A stretch of 64,000 nt of DNA from Photorhabdus australis DSM 17609. GTDB lineage: Bacteria; Pseudomonadota; Gammaproteobacteria; Enterobacterales; Enterobacteriaceae. Below, piece after piece: positions 15,475 to 23,457 of this stretch; the first letter of the stretch is position 1; the number at the start of each line of letters is the position of its first letter. The DNA lies in NCBI RefSeq assembly GCF_000711895.1, contig NZ_JONO01000009.1, forward strand, positions 1 to 64,000, given 5' to 3'. Made by a program: the position numbers and the translations under genes. Below the pieces are notes generated by a model that was not told the origin of the DNA, searched no databases, and saw nothing but the letters and a program-made list of their open reading frames with translations.

Positions 15475-17041
15475 TCAGACGCCCCCAGAGTTCGGCGACA
15501 AACATCGCCCGATGTAACATATCAGCCAGTTGTTCATCGTCCATGTCAGCATAGAGTTCAGACGCTTTATTTTTTGCCGCCTCATAGCCCCTGGTTTCCA
15601 GTGCCATAAGAATAGGAACTAGCAGCGGGTCAACCGTGTTTTGCCATTCCTGGCCGCTTACCGCACCCGGCATCGTATTCACCGATGTCACCGGCTCCGC
15701 CGTTAATGCGGTCCATCCGGTTTTAGCGTTTAAAAAGGCTGAAGAGAAATCCGGGGCTGCGGGTGTTTCGGGGACTTTCAGGCAATCTTCATCATCGGCG
15801 GCAACAGGAATTTGCAGCTTATCATGCACCCATTGCACCGGAATTTTCATCCCCAGACCGACCAGCCCCGGCAGCGCGGCGGCATAGGCGCTCACATCTT
15901 CCGGCTCGGACAAATCAAACTCAAACACCGGCTTACGCCGTTGATTATCGAATGATTTGCAGTTCAAGGCATATAAAGGAAACACCAGATCCCGCGTGAG
16001 TGTGGCGGCCAGTTGCGTGGCGTCACTGTTGCGCACCTCGAAACGCACTTCATTATGCACGTTACCCAATGCGTTTGTACTTGTCGCGCCGTCTGCCTGG
16101 CTGGTCAGTGTGCCACCCAAAATGGCTTTAGACATGCTCAACTCAGCCCAATTCATCATCGCCATAAACGGGTCTGATGTGCCGTCTGCCGCCGCTTTAA
16201 AATCAATCAACATGGAGCGCGGAATAATCCCGCCGGCGTTATGACCGATTGACATGACCGCATGCAATAAAGTCTGTTTCTCTTTGTCAGTCGCGCCCGC
16301 CGGATATTGCCCAACTCTAATAGGCAGACCGTAGATTTCCAGAAACTCGGCCAGGTCCCGGACCGAATAGTTCTTGAAGATAAACGGCCAGACGAGAGTG
16401 CGGATTAACCCCGTTCGGGCAAGATAACCTGACTTTGATTTGGCGATATGCTGTATCCAGCCGAACGGCTGCAAATCTTCCCCGTCTGCCGTCCCGTTGC
16501 GTAAGCGTAATTGATTGCGCTCATACTGAGGCGTCTGAAACCAGGCCGGGTCGCGCCATTCAACCGCACGCGGAATAATCAGCTTGCCGGCATCTTCCCA
16601 CTCGATTTCTTGGCAGCTGAACCCTTTTAATATCGCGTCTGTGGCATCGAAAAGGCAATCGGGTAACCAATCCGCATCTAACAATATTTCGGTTAATAGC
16701 TCGGCGTCGCTGATTTCTTCCCGGCTGGCATTGGGCGGCGGCTTAACTGACCAATCCAGCGACTGGATAGCCCGCCGACGCTTACCTAATTCTGACTGTA
16801 AATGCGCGTCTTTTTCTTCCATATCTTCCGCCAGTTCACACTGTGCCAGTAGCTGGCCGCGCTCGGCCTCAATCAGAATTTCAGCCGCGCGGGCAGGCGT
16901 CAAACCACTGACCGGATGATCACCGTAGTATCGGCGCAATTGCGACACACGGGATTCACCATCCCGAGTCTGCATCTCATGTTTAAACCAAAAGCGGCGG
17001 CCAACGGCATCCACTAACCTGTTGAATATTTTCACCAACAC
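15458..17041 (-). CDS. Portal protein, DUF935, Mu gp29-like
   Basis: The 527-residue protein matches the DUF935 portal family. It has GLTPARAAEILIEAERGQLLAQ (about residues 45-66), DAHLQSELGKRRRAIQSLDW (about 78-97), and a DLAEFLEIYGLPIRVGQYPAGATDKEK segment (about 230-256), all typical of Mu portals. It forms the dodecameric channel through which terminase packs DNA. It lies between terminase and F-like genes with overlaps on both sides. Confidence 0.93.
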   Translation of the reverse strand: MLVKIFNRLVDAVGRRFWFKHEMQTRDGESRVSQLRRYYGDHPVSGLTPARAAEILIEAERGQLLAQCELAEDMEEKDAHLQSELGKRRRAIQSLDWSVKPPPNASREEISDAELLTEILLDADWLPDCLFDATDAILKGFSCQEIEWEDAGKLIIPRAVEWRDPAWFQTPQYERNQLRLRNGTADGEDLQPFGWIQHIAKSKSGYLARTGLIRTLVWPFIFKNYSVRDLAEFLEIYGLPIRVGQYPAGATDKEKQTLLHAVMSIGHNAGGIIPRSMLIDFKAAADGTSDPFMAMMNWAELSMSKAILGGTLTSQADGATSTNALGNVHNEVRFEVRNSDATQLAATLTRDLVFPLYALNCKSFDNQRRKPVFEFDLSEPEDVSAYAAALPGLVGLGMKIPVQWVHDKLQIPVAADDEDCLKVPETPAAPDFSSAFLNAKTGWTALTAEPVTSVNTMPGAVSGQEWQNTVDPLLVPILMALETRGYEAAKNKASELYADMDDEQLADMLHRAMFVAELWGRLNVTTG

Positions 17042-18591
17042 CCCCTCTCAAAAGTCGGTAAGTCATCATCGTTTTTGGCCGCGTGTTTCTCCGGTAGGGG
17101 AATAAATTCAATTAGCTGGCCGTCCATGTAACTGGCTCGGGTAAACATCAGGTAAGCCCCGGCACTGTCGCCGTGACGTTTTTGACCGTCTGTCCCGGCC
17201 CGGCGGGTTTTATCAATTTTGGGCACGCCCCGGATGTTCTGGATTTGGCGCTGGTCGGCAATGATGTCTTCATCTTTAGGAATACGGATGTCATTGGATT
17301 CATACAGCGCCTTGTATTTTGGTGACCATTCACGATAGAAATTATCCGTAATATGGATAGCATCGACCATATTTTCACCGTAGTGCAATAACACTGTTTC
17401 CCCTAAATAACCGCCGTTCCCTGTCGAGTCGATGGCAATCCCGACCAAACGGGGGAGTCGGTCAATCATAAAAAAGGCTATCTGGCGTTGCTGATTGTAA
17501 GGCACATCATGCAATTCAACGGTGATATGCAGAATGCGGCGGGTGTCCTGCTCAATACTCCCGGCCCCGATGACCGATAAATCGCCGGAACGGGCAAAAT
17601 CCTGACCGAAAGCATGGCGGGTATCAGGATCCAGTTTTTGTAATGCAGGTAACAGCGTCTCTTCACAAAACGTCAACACTGTGTTTTTACGCTCGTCTTC
17701 CGTCCAGGTCATATGGCCCCTGGGCATAGCAAAACGGACAACAACACACTGGGCATTGGTTGCGCGGTCAATCAGCACCCGGGGGATATAGGCCCCGCTG
17801 CCTTGCTTCGGCACGCAATAATATTCTTCCAGTGCATCTTCTTCCGTCGCGGTGTCTTTGAGTAAATTAGCTTTCCATTCGTCTTCTTTTTCCTGCGACC
17901 AGGTTTGCCGGGAAACCTGGCAGATACGTTTATACAGCCCGTCATTGCAACCATCATCCAGCGTAATCGTATGAACAGAATAACGTTTACGCCCGGCGCG
18001 GGAATCCTGGATCAACTCGTTAAACAGGTTTTCATTGCCATTATGCGTCGAAATAATGCGCACTTTTGCGCCCCACATCGTCAAAGCCAGCGCGGCTTTC
18101 AGCACTTCGGCCAACCGTTCATGGAAAGCGGCCTCATCGATGGTGACATTCCCTTGCATCCCGCGTAAGTTCTTAGGGTTGCTGGATAATGCCTGGACTT
18201 TAAACCCGCTGCTAAAGTAAATAACAAACGTCAGAATATCTTTGTCTTCATCTTTAAAGACTTCTTCACCCACTTCACCCGCCGCCAGCCCGTAAGCCTT
18301 AGCCCACATGGCCGCCGCATCAATAAATTCCCGCGCCATTTCTTTATTGGAACCAATATAGAAATGGTTTGTGCCGCCGGCGTCACGGGCTTTGGCGGCG
18401 GTCAGTGACGCATCAGCGGCGTCAGCCCAGGTCAACCCGATCCGCCGCGATTTTTCTGCAATTTTTAAGACCGATTCATCGGCGATCCAGCGCTTTTGAT
18501 AACCCAGCAGCACCGCATTGGGGTCAAACGTCTCATCGTTAACCGCATTGATAATAAACTCCGTTGCCGGGTTTAATTCCTGTACTAGCAT
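17032..18591 (-). CDS. Terminase large subunit, Mu gp28-like
   Basis: A 519-residue packaging ATPase/nuclease. The Walker A-like KSRRIGLT lies at about residues 47-54 and Walker B VTIDEAAF at about 149-156 (Asp152, Glu153), followed by the coupling motif STHNG (about 186). The C-terminal nuclease half has acidic residues at FGQDFARSGD and DSTGNGGY. It cuts and packs phage DNA from host-flanked Mu copies by the headful mechanism. The gene starts at the stop of the DUF3486 gene, its likely small-subunit partner. Confidence 0.93.
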   Translation of the reverse strand: MLVQELNPATEFIINAVNDETFDPNAVLLGYQKRWIADESVLKIAEKSRRIGLTWADAADASLTAAKARDAGGTNHFYIGSNKEMAREFIDAAAMWAKAYGLAAGEVGEEVFKDEDKDILTFVIYFSSGFKVQALSSNPKNLRGMQGNVTIDEAAFHERLAEVLKAALALTMWGAKVRIISTHNGNENLFNELIQDSRAGRKRYSVHTITLDDGCNDGLYKRICQVSRQTWSQEKEDEWKANLLKDTATEEDALEEYYCVPKQGSGAYIPRVLIDRATNAQCVVVRFAMPRGHMTWTEDERKNTVLTFCEETLLPALQKLDPDTRHAFGQDFARSGDLSVIGAGSIEQDTRRILHITVELHDVPYNQQRQIAFFMIDRLPRLVGIAIDSTGNGGYLGETVLLHYGENMVDAIHITDNFYREWSPKYKALYESNDIRIPKDEDIIADQRQIQNIRGVPKIDKTRRAGTDGQKRHGDSAGAYLMFTRASYMDGQLIEFIPLPEKHAAKNDDDLPTFERGCW

Positions 18592-19163
18592 TAAACAATC
18601 CCCAAGATTTGACGCTTGATATCTGCCGCCGCTTCCGCCGTGAGTCCGGCCTGTTTGACCAGGGTTTCAGTCTGCTCTGCGGCTTCCGCCGCAAACGCGG
18701 CCCGGATTTCTTTTTCGCGCTTCGTGCTGGTCATGGCGGCCTGCTCAATCCGGGCGGCGACCAGGGCTAACTGAGATAAGGCTTTCGGTTCAACCGGCTC
18801 ATCCCCCTCGGCCAACTTCATACTGGTTTCAAATGCGAGGGATTTCACAAATTCTTGCAACAGCTTCCCGACGTCGGAAGAGGGCGCAGACCCCAGCCGG
18901 GAGACCCACACATCAGCAATTTCCCGCCCTTCACGAATACGGGCACCGAGGGTTTCCATCCGGGAGGCGTAACGATTCAGACCCGTCCGGGAGATTTTCA
19001 GCGCATCGGGTAAACCTTCTTCATCGATCAGCTCATTAATCGCGGTGCGGATATCTTCCTGGGTATGACGCTTATCACGCAGCAAACTGTGAAGCTGGTC
19101 CCGGATGGCCGGCGGCAACAAATCAATCTTCGACGGACGACCACGCGTCTGTTTATTACTCAT
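18591..19163 (-). CDS. DUF3486 family protein, Mu gp27-like (probable terminase small subunit)
   Basis: Start chosen at 19163 because MSNKQTRGRPSKIDLLPPAI is the usual family N-terminus and AAGGGGATAGCC gives a good ribosome binding site; the frame is open 32 codons further upstream. The 190-residue protein has an N-terminal DNA-binding-like region (residues 8-70, including SRTGLNRYASRM) and a helical C-terminus. DUF3486 proteins precede the large terminase in Mu-like phages and are thought to recognise the pac site. Confidence 0.87.
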   Translation of the reverse strand: MSNKQTRGRPSKIDLLPPAIRDQLHSLLRDKRHTQEDIRTAINELIDEEGLPDALKISRTGLNRYASRMETLGARIREGREIADVWVSRLGSAPSSDVGKLLQEFVKSLAFETSMKLAEGDEPVEPKALSQLALVAARIEQAAMTSTKREKEIRAAFAAEAAEQTETLVKQAGLTAEAAADIKRQILGIV

Positions 19164-19165
19164 GG

Positions 19166-19462
19166 CTATCCCCTTGGCCGAGGGCGCTTCACACCCGGTA
19201 CGGTACTGCGACCTTCTGCCACATCCGCCCCGCGTCCGGTCAGGGTAGCAACCAGACAACCGGCAACATCCTTGATCGACACTAGCCTCTGTTCTTCCAG
19301 CCAGGACATATGAGAGCGCACCACGTCACGGCCAATACGATGACCGTAGGCATCAAGGCAGGTCTGCAAGACCGATTCATTGGCATCACCACCACATTCG
19401 GTCAGTGAACGCAGCAAAACCAGCCGTTGGTCAGCGTTCAAAATTTCACGCATGGATGACAT
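19166..19462 (-). CDS. Mu gp26-like phage protein (winged-helix-like)
   Basis: A 98-residue protein of the VpaChn25_0724/Mu gp26 type: NADQRLVLLRSLTECGGDANESVLQTCLDAYGH, then VRSHMSWLEEQRLVSI, then VATLTGRGADVAEGR. The pattern of helix, helix, and LTGRGxDVAxG wing suggests a winged-helix fold. Role unknown; the block gp25-gp28 is linked to packaging. It overlaps the DUF2730 stop by one base. Confidence 0.8.
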   Translation of the reverse strand: MSSMREILNADQRLVLLRSLTECGGDANESVLQTCLDAYGHRIGRDVVRSHMSWLEEQRLVSIKDVAGCLVATLTGRGADVAEGRSTVPGVKRPRPRG

Positions 19463-19764
19463 TAATTCTTTTCCTTTAATTCATTTTGTAATAACAAATC
19501 GCTCAGATGGCGTAACTGACGCAGCTCCGGCAAGGCGGCTTTTAAATCGCCGCGCAGGTTCGCCATCTCCAGCTGCAAAGCGTGTAATTCTTTCTGATTC
19601 GGCAAAGTCGATAATGACCCTTCAAGCTGTCGCACCTGCACTTTAAGTAATTCAACATCATCACGTTTGGCATAAGTTTTACTGAGCAACACCAGTGCCA
19701 CGTTAAAGGTGACCGTGACCGCCGCCCACACCATCGACCAGTTCTCTTTAAGAAATGCCAGCAC
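19462..19764 (-). CDS. DUF2730 membrane-anchored coiled-coil protein, Mu gp25-like
   Basis: I start this at GTG 19764 (VLAFLKENWSMVWAAVTVTFNVALVLL), which has GGGAGAAAAAATTCG upstream and makes the start overlap the stop of the zinc-finger gene. The frame is open to 19908, but that part is shadowed by the neighbouring gene. The 100-residue product has one N-terminal membrane segment (about residues 8-25) and a coiled coil with VELLKVQVRQLEGSL. The family is conserved in Mu-like phages with unknown role. Confidence 0.75.
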   Translation of the reverse strand: MLAFLKENWSMVWAAVTVTFNVALVLLSKTYAKRDDVELLKVQVRQLEGSLSTLPNQKELHALQLEMANLRGDLKAALPELRQLRHLSDLLLQNELKEKN

Positions 19765-19975
19765 CGAATTTTTTCTCCCATAATTCAACCTGTTTTTGAC
19801 AGTCAACACAGCGTTCAAACGCCGGATTAATGGCAAGCCGGGCGGGATCAATCGCGTCGCCACAGTGACAGCAAATGCCGTCTCCTGTCTGAATTGGCCG
19901 CTCAACATGGGCTTTTAGAGCTAATTCCCGCTGACATTGTTCTACTTCACAGGCTTTATCAATCAGTCTGCTCAT
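19748..19975 (-). CDS. TraR/DksA-type C4 zinc finger protein
   Basis: A 75-residue protein with the C4 zinc finger CCHCGDAIDPAR...CVDCQ (about residues 35-61), the core of TraR/DksA-family proteins. TraR binds the RNA polymerase secondary channel and mimics DksA plus ppGpp; phage versions may tune transcription during lytic growth. It starts inside the end of the Rz1-like gene and overlaps the Rz-like stop. Confidence 0.88.
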   Translation of the reverse strand: MSRLIDKACEVEQCQRELALKAHVERPIQTGDGICCHCGDAIDPARLAINPAFERCVDCQKQVELWEKKFGAGIS

Positions 19976-20327
19976 TTTGTTGTTTTCCCCGTTGTTGGTC
20001 GGTCCATGCTTTGATTGCCGACAGCTTTTGCGCCAGTTCCTGGCTCCATTGCCCGTATTGGCTGGCGTGAGTCAGCAGCGCATGCGGCTCCCCGGAACGG
20101 GGCATCGGCGGTTTCGCGGGCAGTTGTAACAGCTGGGAAGGAATTGCCGGGCAGGCTGAAATCACCAGGGGCGGCGTGGCGGTAACCGAGAGCGGCTTGG
20201 TAGAGCCGCAACCCGTTAGGGCCAATGCCGGTGTAAGCACTCCCATCACGCCTAAGAGCCTCAGGAATACTTTGCTCAATACGTTGCGTGGTTTGTGATA
20301 AGCGCGTGATAGCGGCGTATAAGTCAT
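19959..20327 (-). CDS. Rz1-like outer membrane spanin lipoprotein, nested in Rz
   Basis: In a second frame inside the Rz-like gene, an ORF encodes a lipoprotein: a basic N-terminus, a hydrophobic stretch GVMGVLTPALA, lipobox LTGC (Cys at about residue 40 from the chosen ATG 20327), then a proline-rich tail (PAKPPMPRSGEP). This is the o-spanin signature. It should pair with Rz to fuse inner and outer membranes at lysis. The exact start is uncertain; the frame is open to 20372. Confidence 0.82.
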   Translation of the reverse strand: MTYTPLSRAYHKPRNVLSKVFLRLLGVMGVLTPALALTGCGSTKPLSVTATPPLVISACPAIPSQLLQLPAKPPMPRSGEPHALLTHASQYGQWSQELAQKLSAIKAWTDQQRGKQQNEQTD

Positions 20328-20577
20328 TTGATATCTTTTCGTTTGCATGTTGCTGTGCCTGCTGTTTTTCAATCAAATCGTGCAGTACGCCGGCATTTAA
20401 TTCGGCGGTGGCTTTTTGTGCCCGATAAAAAGACAGTTCTGCTTCTTTGCGGTTTTCAATTTCCTGATTGATTTGAGGTTGCAAACGTGATTCGGCCCAC
20501 CTATCCCCTAGCCAAATGCACAGTGAACCCCATACCACAATGAGCCAATAACGTCGGATAAGATTAATCACGGGCAA
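19972..20577 (-). CDS. Rz-like inner membrane spanin
   Basis: The 201-residue protein has one N-terminal membrane anchor (LIRRYWLIVVWGSLCIWLG, about residues 6-24) and a long periplasmic coiled coil (about 35-105, NQEIENRKEAELSFYRAQK onward), as in i-spanins. The C-terminal 75 residues are low in structure because this stretch is also read in the Rz1 frame. It follows the holin-like gene in the lysis block, with a 14-base overlap. Confidence 0.82.
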   Translation of the reverse strand: MPVINLIRRYWLIVVWGSLCIWLGDRWAESRLQPQINQEIENRKEAELSFYRAQKATAELNAGVLHDLIEKQQAQQHANEKISNDLYAAITRLSQTTQRIEQSIPEALRRDGSAYTGIGPNGLRLYQAALGYRHAAPGDFSLPGNSFPAVTTARETADAPFRGAACAADSRQPIRAMEPGTGAKAVGNQSMDRPTTGKTTK

Positions 20578-20824
20578 ACACCTCGCGGTTTTCTGTCACA
20601 TTGAGTTCTTTGTCACGCTTAATGGCGGCTTGTTTTGATGCCTGAGAATGCGTAACCCAGGCGGCGAGATAGCCGACGAACAGATATTCATCCATCTTGC
20701 CGGCAAGCGCACACCACAACAGAACGGCTGTACTGGCAACAAATGCCCCAAATAAGGTGGTATCAGAGGTTGAGAGGCGACCGGTTGCCGGGTTGCTGAT
20801 AAGCTGCTTTAAGTGCGCTAACAT
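20564..20824 (-). CDS. Putative holin, DUF2644-like
   Basis: I choose ATG 20824 (MLAHLKQLISNPATGRLSTSD), which overlaps the upstream stop as ATGTTAG and has AGGGGG just before it; the frame is open to 20842. The 86-residue product has two hydrophobic helices (TTLFGAFVASTAVLLWCALAG, and EYLFVGYLAAWVTHSQ) and a charged C-terminus. Size, topology and location between endolysin and spanins support a holin that opens the inner membrane. Confidence 0.75.
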   Translation of the reverse strand: MLAHLKQLISNPATGRLSTSDTTLFGAFVASTAVLLWCALAGKMDEYLFVGYLAAWVTHSQASKQAAIKRDKELNVTENREVFARD

Positions 20825-21078
20825 ACCGGCCCCCTGTCGCATTCAGCCCGCAATAAGCGGATATCTTGAGCAGAAACGGATTGCCAGCCCCGGCAAAATA
20901 GCGATTGATAAGTGGCGTTATAGCTATAAATTGGAATGTCGCTGATATCGTTGCCGGCCAATGCTTGCTGTAAACAACGTTCCCGCCCGGCTTCATAGAT
21001 ACCGAGATAGCGCGGGTTACGCAATTCAGCAATTTGTCTTTTTAATAAATAGTCTGAAATCGGCGGCGGCAGCATCAC
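20818..21078 (-). CDS. Hypothetical protein in lysis block (86 aa)
   Basis: An 86-residue ORF joined by overlaps to the endolysin (ATGA-type) and the holin-like gene, which supports translation. It has three Cys (RCLQQ, LFCRGW, ECDRGPVC) and no clear membrane segment or signal peptide. I do not recognise it. Being between endolysin and holin, it may modulate lysis. Confidence 0.55.
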   Translation of the reverse strand: MMLPPPISDYLLKRQIAELRNPRYLGIYEAGRERCLQQALAGNDISDIPIYSYNATYQSLFCRGWQSVSAQDIRLLRAECDRGPVC

Positions 21079-21584
21079 AACACCTCTAACACCGCAGGCG
21101 TCAGCTTATCCAGGCGGTTAAACCAGCCGTCAAGAAAGACTTTTTGTGTCGGGTTCACGGCAATAATACGGGCGTAAGCCAGTGCACGCCGATTCAGTAG
21201 TCGGATAAACAGATATTGCGGCGCAAGGGTTTCGACGGCATTGAGGGTGCCAGGGCCGATAACGCCGTCATCCCGGACACCTACTGCACGTTGTAATTGC
21301 TGTACGGCGGGCTTGATGCCGTGCTGAACGGCGGCATCAAATACCGCCAGCGAGATACCTGCCGGTAACTTATCGCAACCGGCTTTCAGCCAGAAATCCC
21401 GGTAATAGATTTCGGTGGCATCGTCTTCGGTTAATGCGGCAATATTGAGGTGAGGGTAGCTGCGCTGACTGATACCCAATTTTGTCTGGCCGCCGGTGTC
21501 GTTGGGGTTATTGACATAGCCGCCCTCTACGGACAGTAAGTAATGGATAGCATGGATAAAGGAAACGCTGTAACGGTAAGTCAT
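21075..21584 (-). CDS. Endolysin, glycoside hydrolase family 108-like muramidase
   Basis: Start taken at 21584 (MTYRYSVSF), preceded by AAAGGTAGCTATC; the frame is open to 21623. The 169-residue enzyme has the catalytic region VEGGYVNNPNDTGGQTKLGIS with the likely acid Glu at residue 20, then a C-terminal peptidoglycan-binding-like part (QLQRAVGVRDDGVIGPGTL, about residues 97-115). It should cut the glycan backbone of murein. There is no signal peptide, so export needs the holin. Confidence 0.9.
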   Translation of the reverse strand: MTYRYSVSFIHAIHYLLSVEGGYVNNPNDTGGQTKLGISQRSYPHLNIAALTEDDATEIYYRDFWLKAGCDKLPAGISLAVFDAAVQHGIKPAVQQLQRAVGVRDDGVIGPGTLNAVETLAPQYLFIRLLNRRALAYARIIAVNPTQKVFLDGWFNRLDKLTPAVLEVL

Positions 21585-21641
21585 GATAGCTACCTTTGTT
21601 GATAATCGGTAGCTCATCATCATGTTTTAGGCGGGACAATT

Positions 21642-21661
21642 GGGTTTGTGGGAGGTCAAAC
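21642..21661 (-). promoter_or_regulatory. Shared motif upstream of endolysin gene (candidate late promoter element)
   Basis: The plus-strand 20-mer GGGTTTGTGGGAGGTCAAAC matches 17 of 20 positions of the copy at 13404-13423. Here it also forms a dyad GGGTTTG-N12-CAAACCC (21642-21667). It lies between the mor/C-type activator gene and the lysis block, the place of Plys in Mu. It could also be a hairpin at the end of the activator transcript. Confidence 0.5.
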
Positions 21662-21683
21662 AAACCCCATCAGAACAGGTAGA

Positions 21684-22106
21684 TTACTTGAAAAGCTCAC
21701 CTTGATAACGTTTACGATGGAGCGCTAATTGCTGACGCAGAATAGCATATACCGTCGAATGGGTAAGGTGATATTTTTTTGCTAACTGCACAACCTCACC
21801 GCGAGAACAACTCCACTCATTAAATAACTGGTTATCACGTAATGCGATTTTTAATGTGTCGCCAGTGGGTAAATAAACAGCTCTGCCACCATAATAATGG
21901 GCCAAAACGCCCGCAAGTTTACTAGCTGACAATCGCGTATCTTTTATATAACCTTGGCGTTGTAACTCAGTGCTAAATAAATCAATGATATCAGCAAGTA
22001 GCTGCGGCCAACGTGCTTGTAGCTCTGTTTCTGGTATATCATCTAATTGATCTAATATTTGTCCCAATTCGTCATAATTATCGGCAAAAAGTGATAGGTT
22101 TTTCAT
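21684..22106 (-). CDS. Mor/C family late or middle transcription activator
   Basis: The 140-residue protein belongs to the Mor transcription activator family: an N-terminal dimerisation part (TELQARWPQLLADIIDLFSTELQRQGY, about 27-53), a GGRAVYLPTGD turn (about 72-82), and a C-terminal helix-turn-helix (VVQLAKKYHLTHSTVYAILRQQ, about 105-126). Mu has two such proteins, Mor and C; only one is seen here, so it may drive both middle and late genes. It sits just before the lysis block, where C is found. Confidence 0.9.
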   Translation of the reverse strand: MKNLSLFADNYDELGQILDQLDDIPETELQARWPQLLADIIDLFSTELQRQGYIKDTRLSASKLAGVLAHYYGGRAVYLPTGDTLKIALRDNQLFNEWSCSRGEVVQLAKKYHLTHSTVYAILRQQLALHRKRYQGELFK

Positions 22107-22119
22107 ATCGACAACCCGT

Positions 22120-22428
22120 TTAATAGCTCAAGTGAAAATACCAAATAAAGAGTCCACTCAATATTGACAGAATTAAAATCCCCAAGCTCTTATCGCTTTT
22201 AACCGGATTATCTTGTGCAACAGACAACAATGTTTTCCTTCGAATAAGATACAAAGGGAGAAAGATTATTGTTAGAACTAAAGTCAATGTTCCCCACCAA
22301 ATTGGTGAACGTCCATGAACTTTTTGTTGTTCATCGCGGTATGGACCAATAAGATTGTGGCATGCATCAAAAAACACCCAGAAAGAACATGCAATCGGCA
22401 CTAATGTAAAAAAGTAATCGCTATCCAT
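22120..22428 (-). CDS. Hypothetical membrane protein (102 aa)
   Basis: A 102-residue protein with three predicted membrane helices (about residues 5-25, 45-62 and 83-100). It overlaps the upstream Cys-rich gene by 8 bases and ends 14 bases before the activator start. I do not recognise the family. It is not a usual Mu core gene, so it may be a cargo gene, for example acting in superinfection exclusion; that is a guess from topology only. Confidence 0.6.
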   Translation of the reverse strand: MDSDYFFTLVPIACSFWVFFDACHNLIGPYRDEQQKVHGRSPIWWGTLTLVLTIIFLPLYLIRRKTLLSVAQDNPVKSDKSLGILILSILSGLFIWYFHLSY

Positions 22429-22936
22429 TTAACCCTCCAGCTTGTTGCTCTAACCACTCTTTGCCTCCTGGTAGTGTAACTAAATCAATACCGTATTGCT
22501 GCATTTGTTTAAAATATGAGTCACGACTATCAGAACCTGACACTTGTTGTTTCTCCCGTGTATTGATATTGCTGCTTTGTGCAAAAACTTGTTCGGCTGA
22601 CTGATAGACAGTTTTCAGGTAGTTGTGGTTGGATAACGGTTTCTTGTCTCCCTGTGCCCGTTTTTCACGGATGCGTTCAACGGTTTCACTCAAGGCGTGA
22701 GCCAGTACCCGACTGGGTTTGTAAAGCGCCAGCACTTCCCCGGCCAGTTTTAATGCCCGGCTATTGGACAGGTTTTGTTTCTCACGGCGAAATAAGCCGA
22801 TATAGGCCACCAAATGCCGGGCACAACTGCCCGGTAATTCAGACAGCATTTTTAATAACTGACGGCTGGCGTCATCTTCACATAACGCTTCTAAGTGCCA
22901 GTCTGAGTGGCAAATTGGGCAACGGGCTATTTTCAT
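22421..22936 (-). CDS. Hypothetical phage protein with Cys2-His-type N-terminus (171 aa)
   Basis: The 171-residue protein starts MKIARCPICHSDWHLEALCEDD, giving a possible zinc-binding knuckle (CPIC plus later His/Cys). The middle is helical (RRKQNLSNSRALKLAGEVLALYKPSR-like, about 50-76). It overlaps gemA by 4 bases and the membrane protein gene by 8. Similar proteins follow gemA in some Mu-like phages, with no known role; a nucleic-acid contact is plausible. Confidence 0.65.
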   Translation of the reverse strand: MKIARCPICHSDWHLEALCEDDASRQLLKMLSELPGSCARHLVAYIGLFRREKQNLSNSRALKLAGEVLALYKPSRVLAHALSETVERIREKRAQGDKKPLSNHNYLKTVYQSAEQVFAQSSNINTREKQQVSGSDSRDSYFKQMQQYGIDLVTLPGGKEWLEQQAGGLNG

Positions 22937-23457
22937 GATGATTTCCTCATATTAAAGGCGTGACATATCGCATCGTATCCCCGGCGTGCCGGCAGTGGTT
23001 GTTTGCGGACAGCCATGCCTTCTGTCATCAGCCTGATATGCCATTTTTTCAAACTCTCAATAACTGGATAAACCAGTGCGGGGGTTAGCCAGCCGACTTC
23101 TGCGACCCCGGCACCATTGACTTTAGCTGTTTGTCGCATCACAAATTTATTCAATGCTGACTCTGAACCATCATCAATAAACCCCTGCTGATACATGGTG
23201 ATCCAAATGGCCCGAATTTTGTTAATTTCTGCTGTGCGCACACGGCCTTTAACATGCTGATAATCAGGTTTAAAACGGCGTTTAAATCCCCGTCCAACAA
23301 ACGCCGCATACACCTGTTTTAATTCATGATGGGACATATCACTGCATGATGTTTTCCCGCCGGTTGCTGTCGCCAGGGCCGCGCAATAAGTGTCATCGTC
23401 AAGCTTAAGCGTCGTTTTGGCGATATGAATAAGACGAATGAGCTGTTGTTTATTCAT
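22933..23457 (-). CDS. GemA-like (Mu gp16) regulatory protein
   Basis: The 174-residue protein matches the GemA/DUF1018 family: MNKQQLIRLIHIAKTTLKLD, then TGGKTSCSDMSHHELKQVYAAF, and a C-terminal half with KIRAIWITMYQQGFID and HIRLMTEGM. In Mu, GemA alters host gene expression and DNA topology during lytic growth. It lies among early/middle genes and overlaps both neighbours by a few bases. Confidence 0.87.
   Translation of the reverse strand: MNKQQLIRLIHIAKTTLKLDDDTYCAALATATGGKTSCSDMSHHELKQVYAAFVGRGFKRRFKPDYQHVKGRVRTAEINKIRAIWITMYQQGFIDDGSESALNKFVMRQTAKVNGAGVAEVGWLTPALVYPVIESLKKWHIRLMTEGMAVRKQPLPARRGYDAICHAFNMRKSS

Noticed and set aside
18591-19259. Longer DUF3486 protein starting at 19259
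   Set aside because: The extra 32 codons overlap the gp26-like gene and look random; ATG 19163 has a strong binding site.
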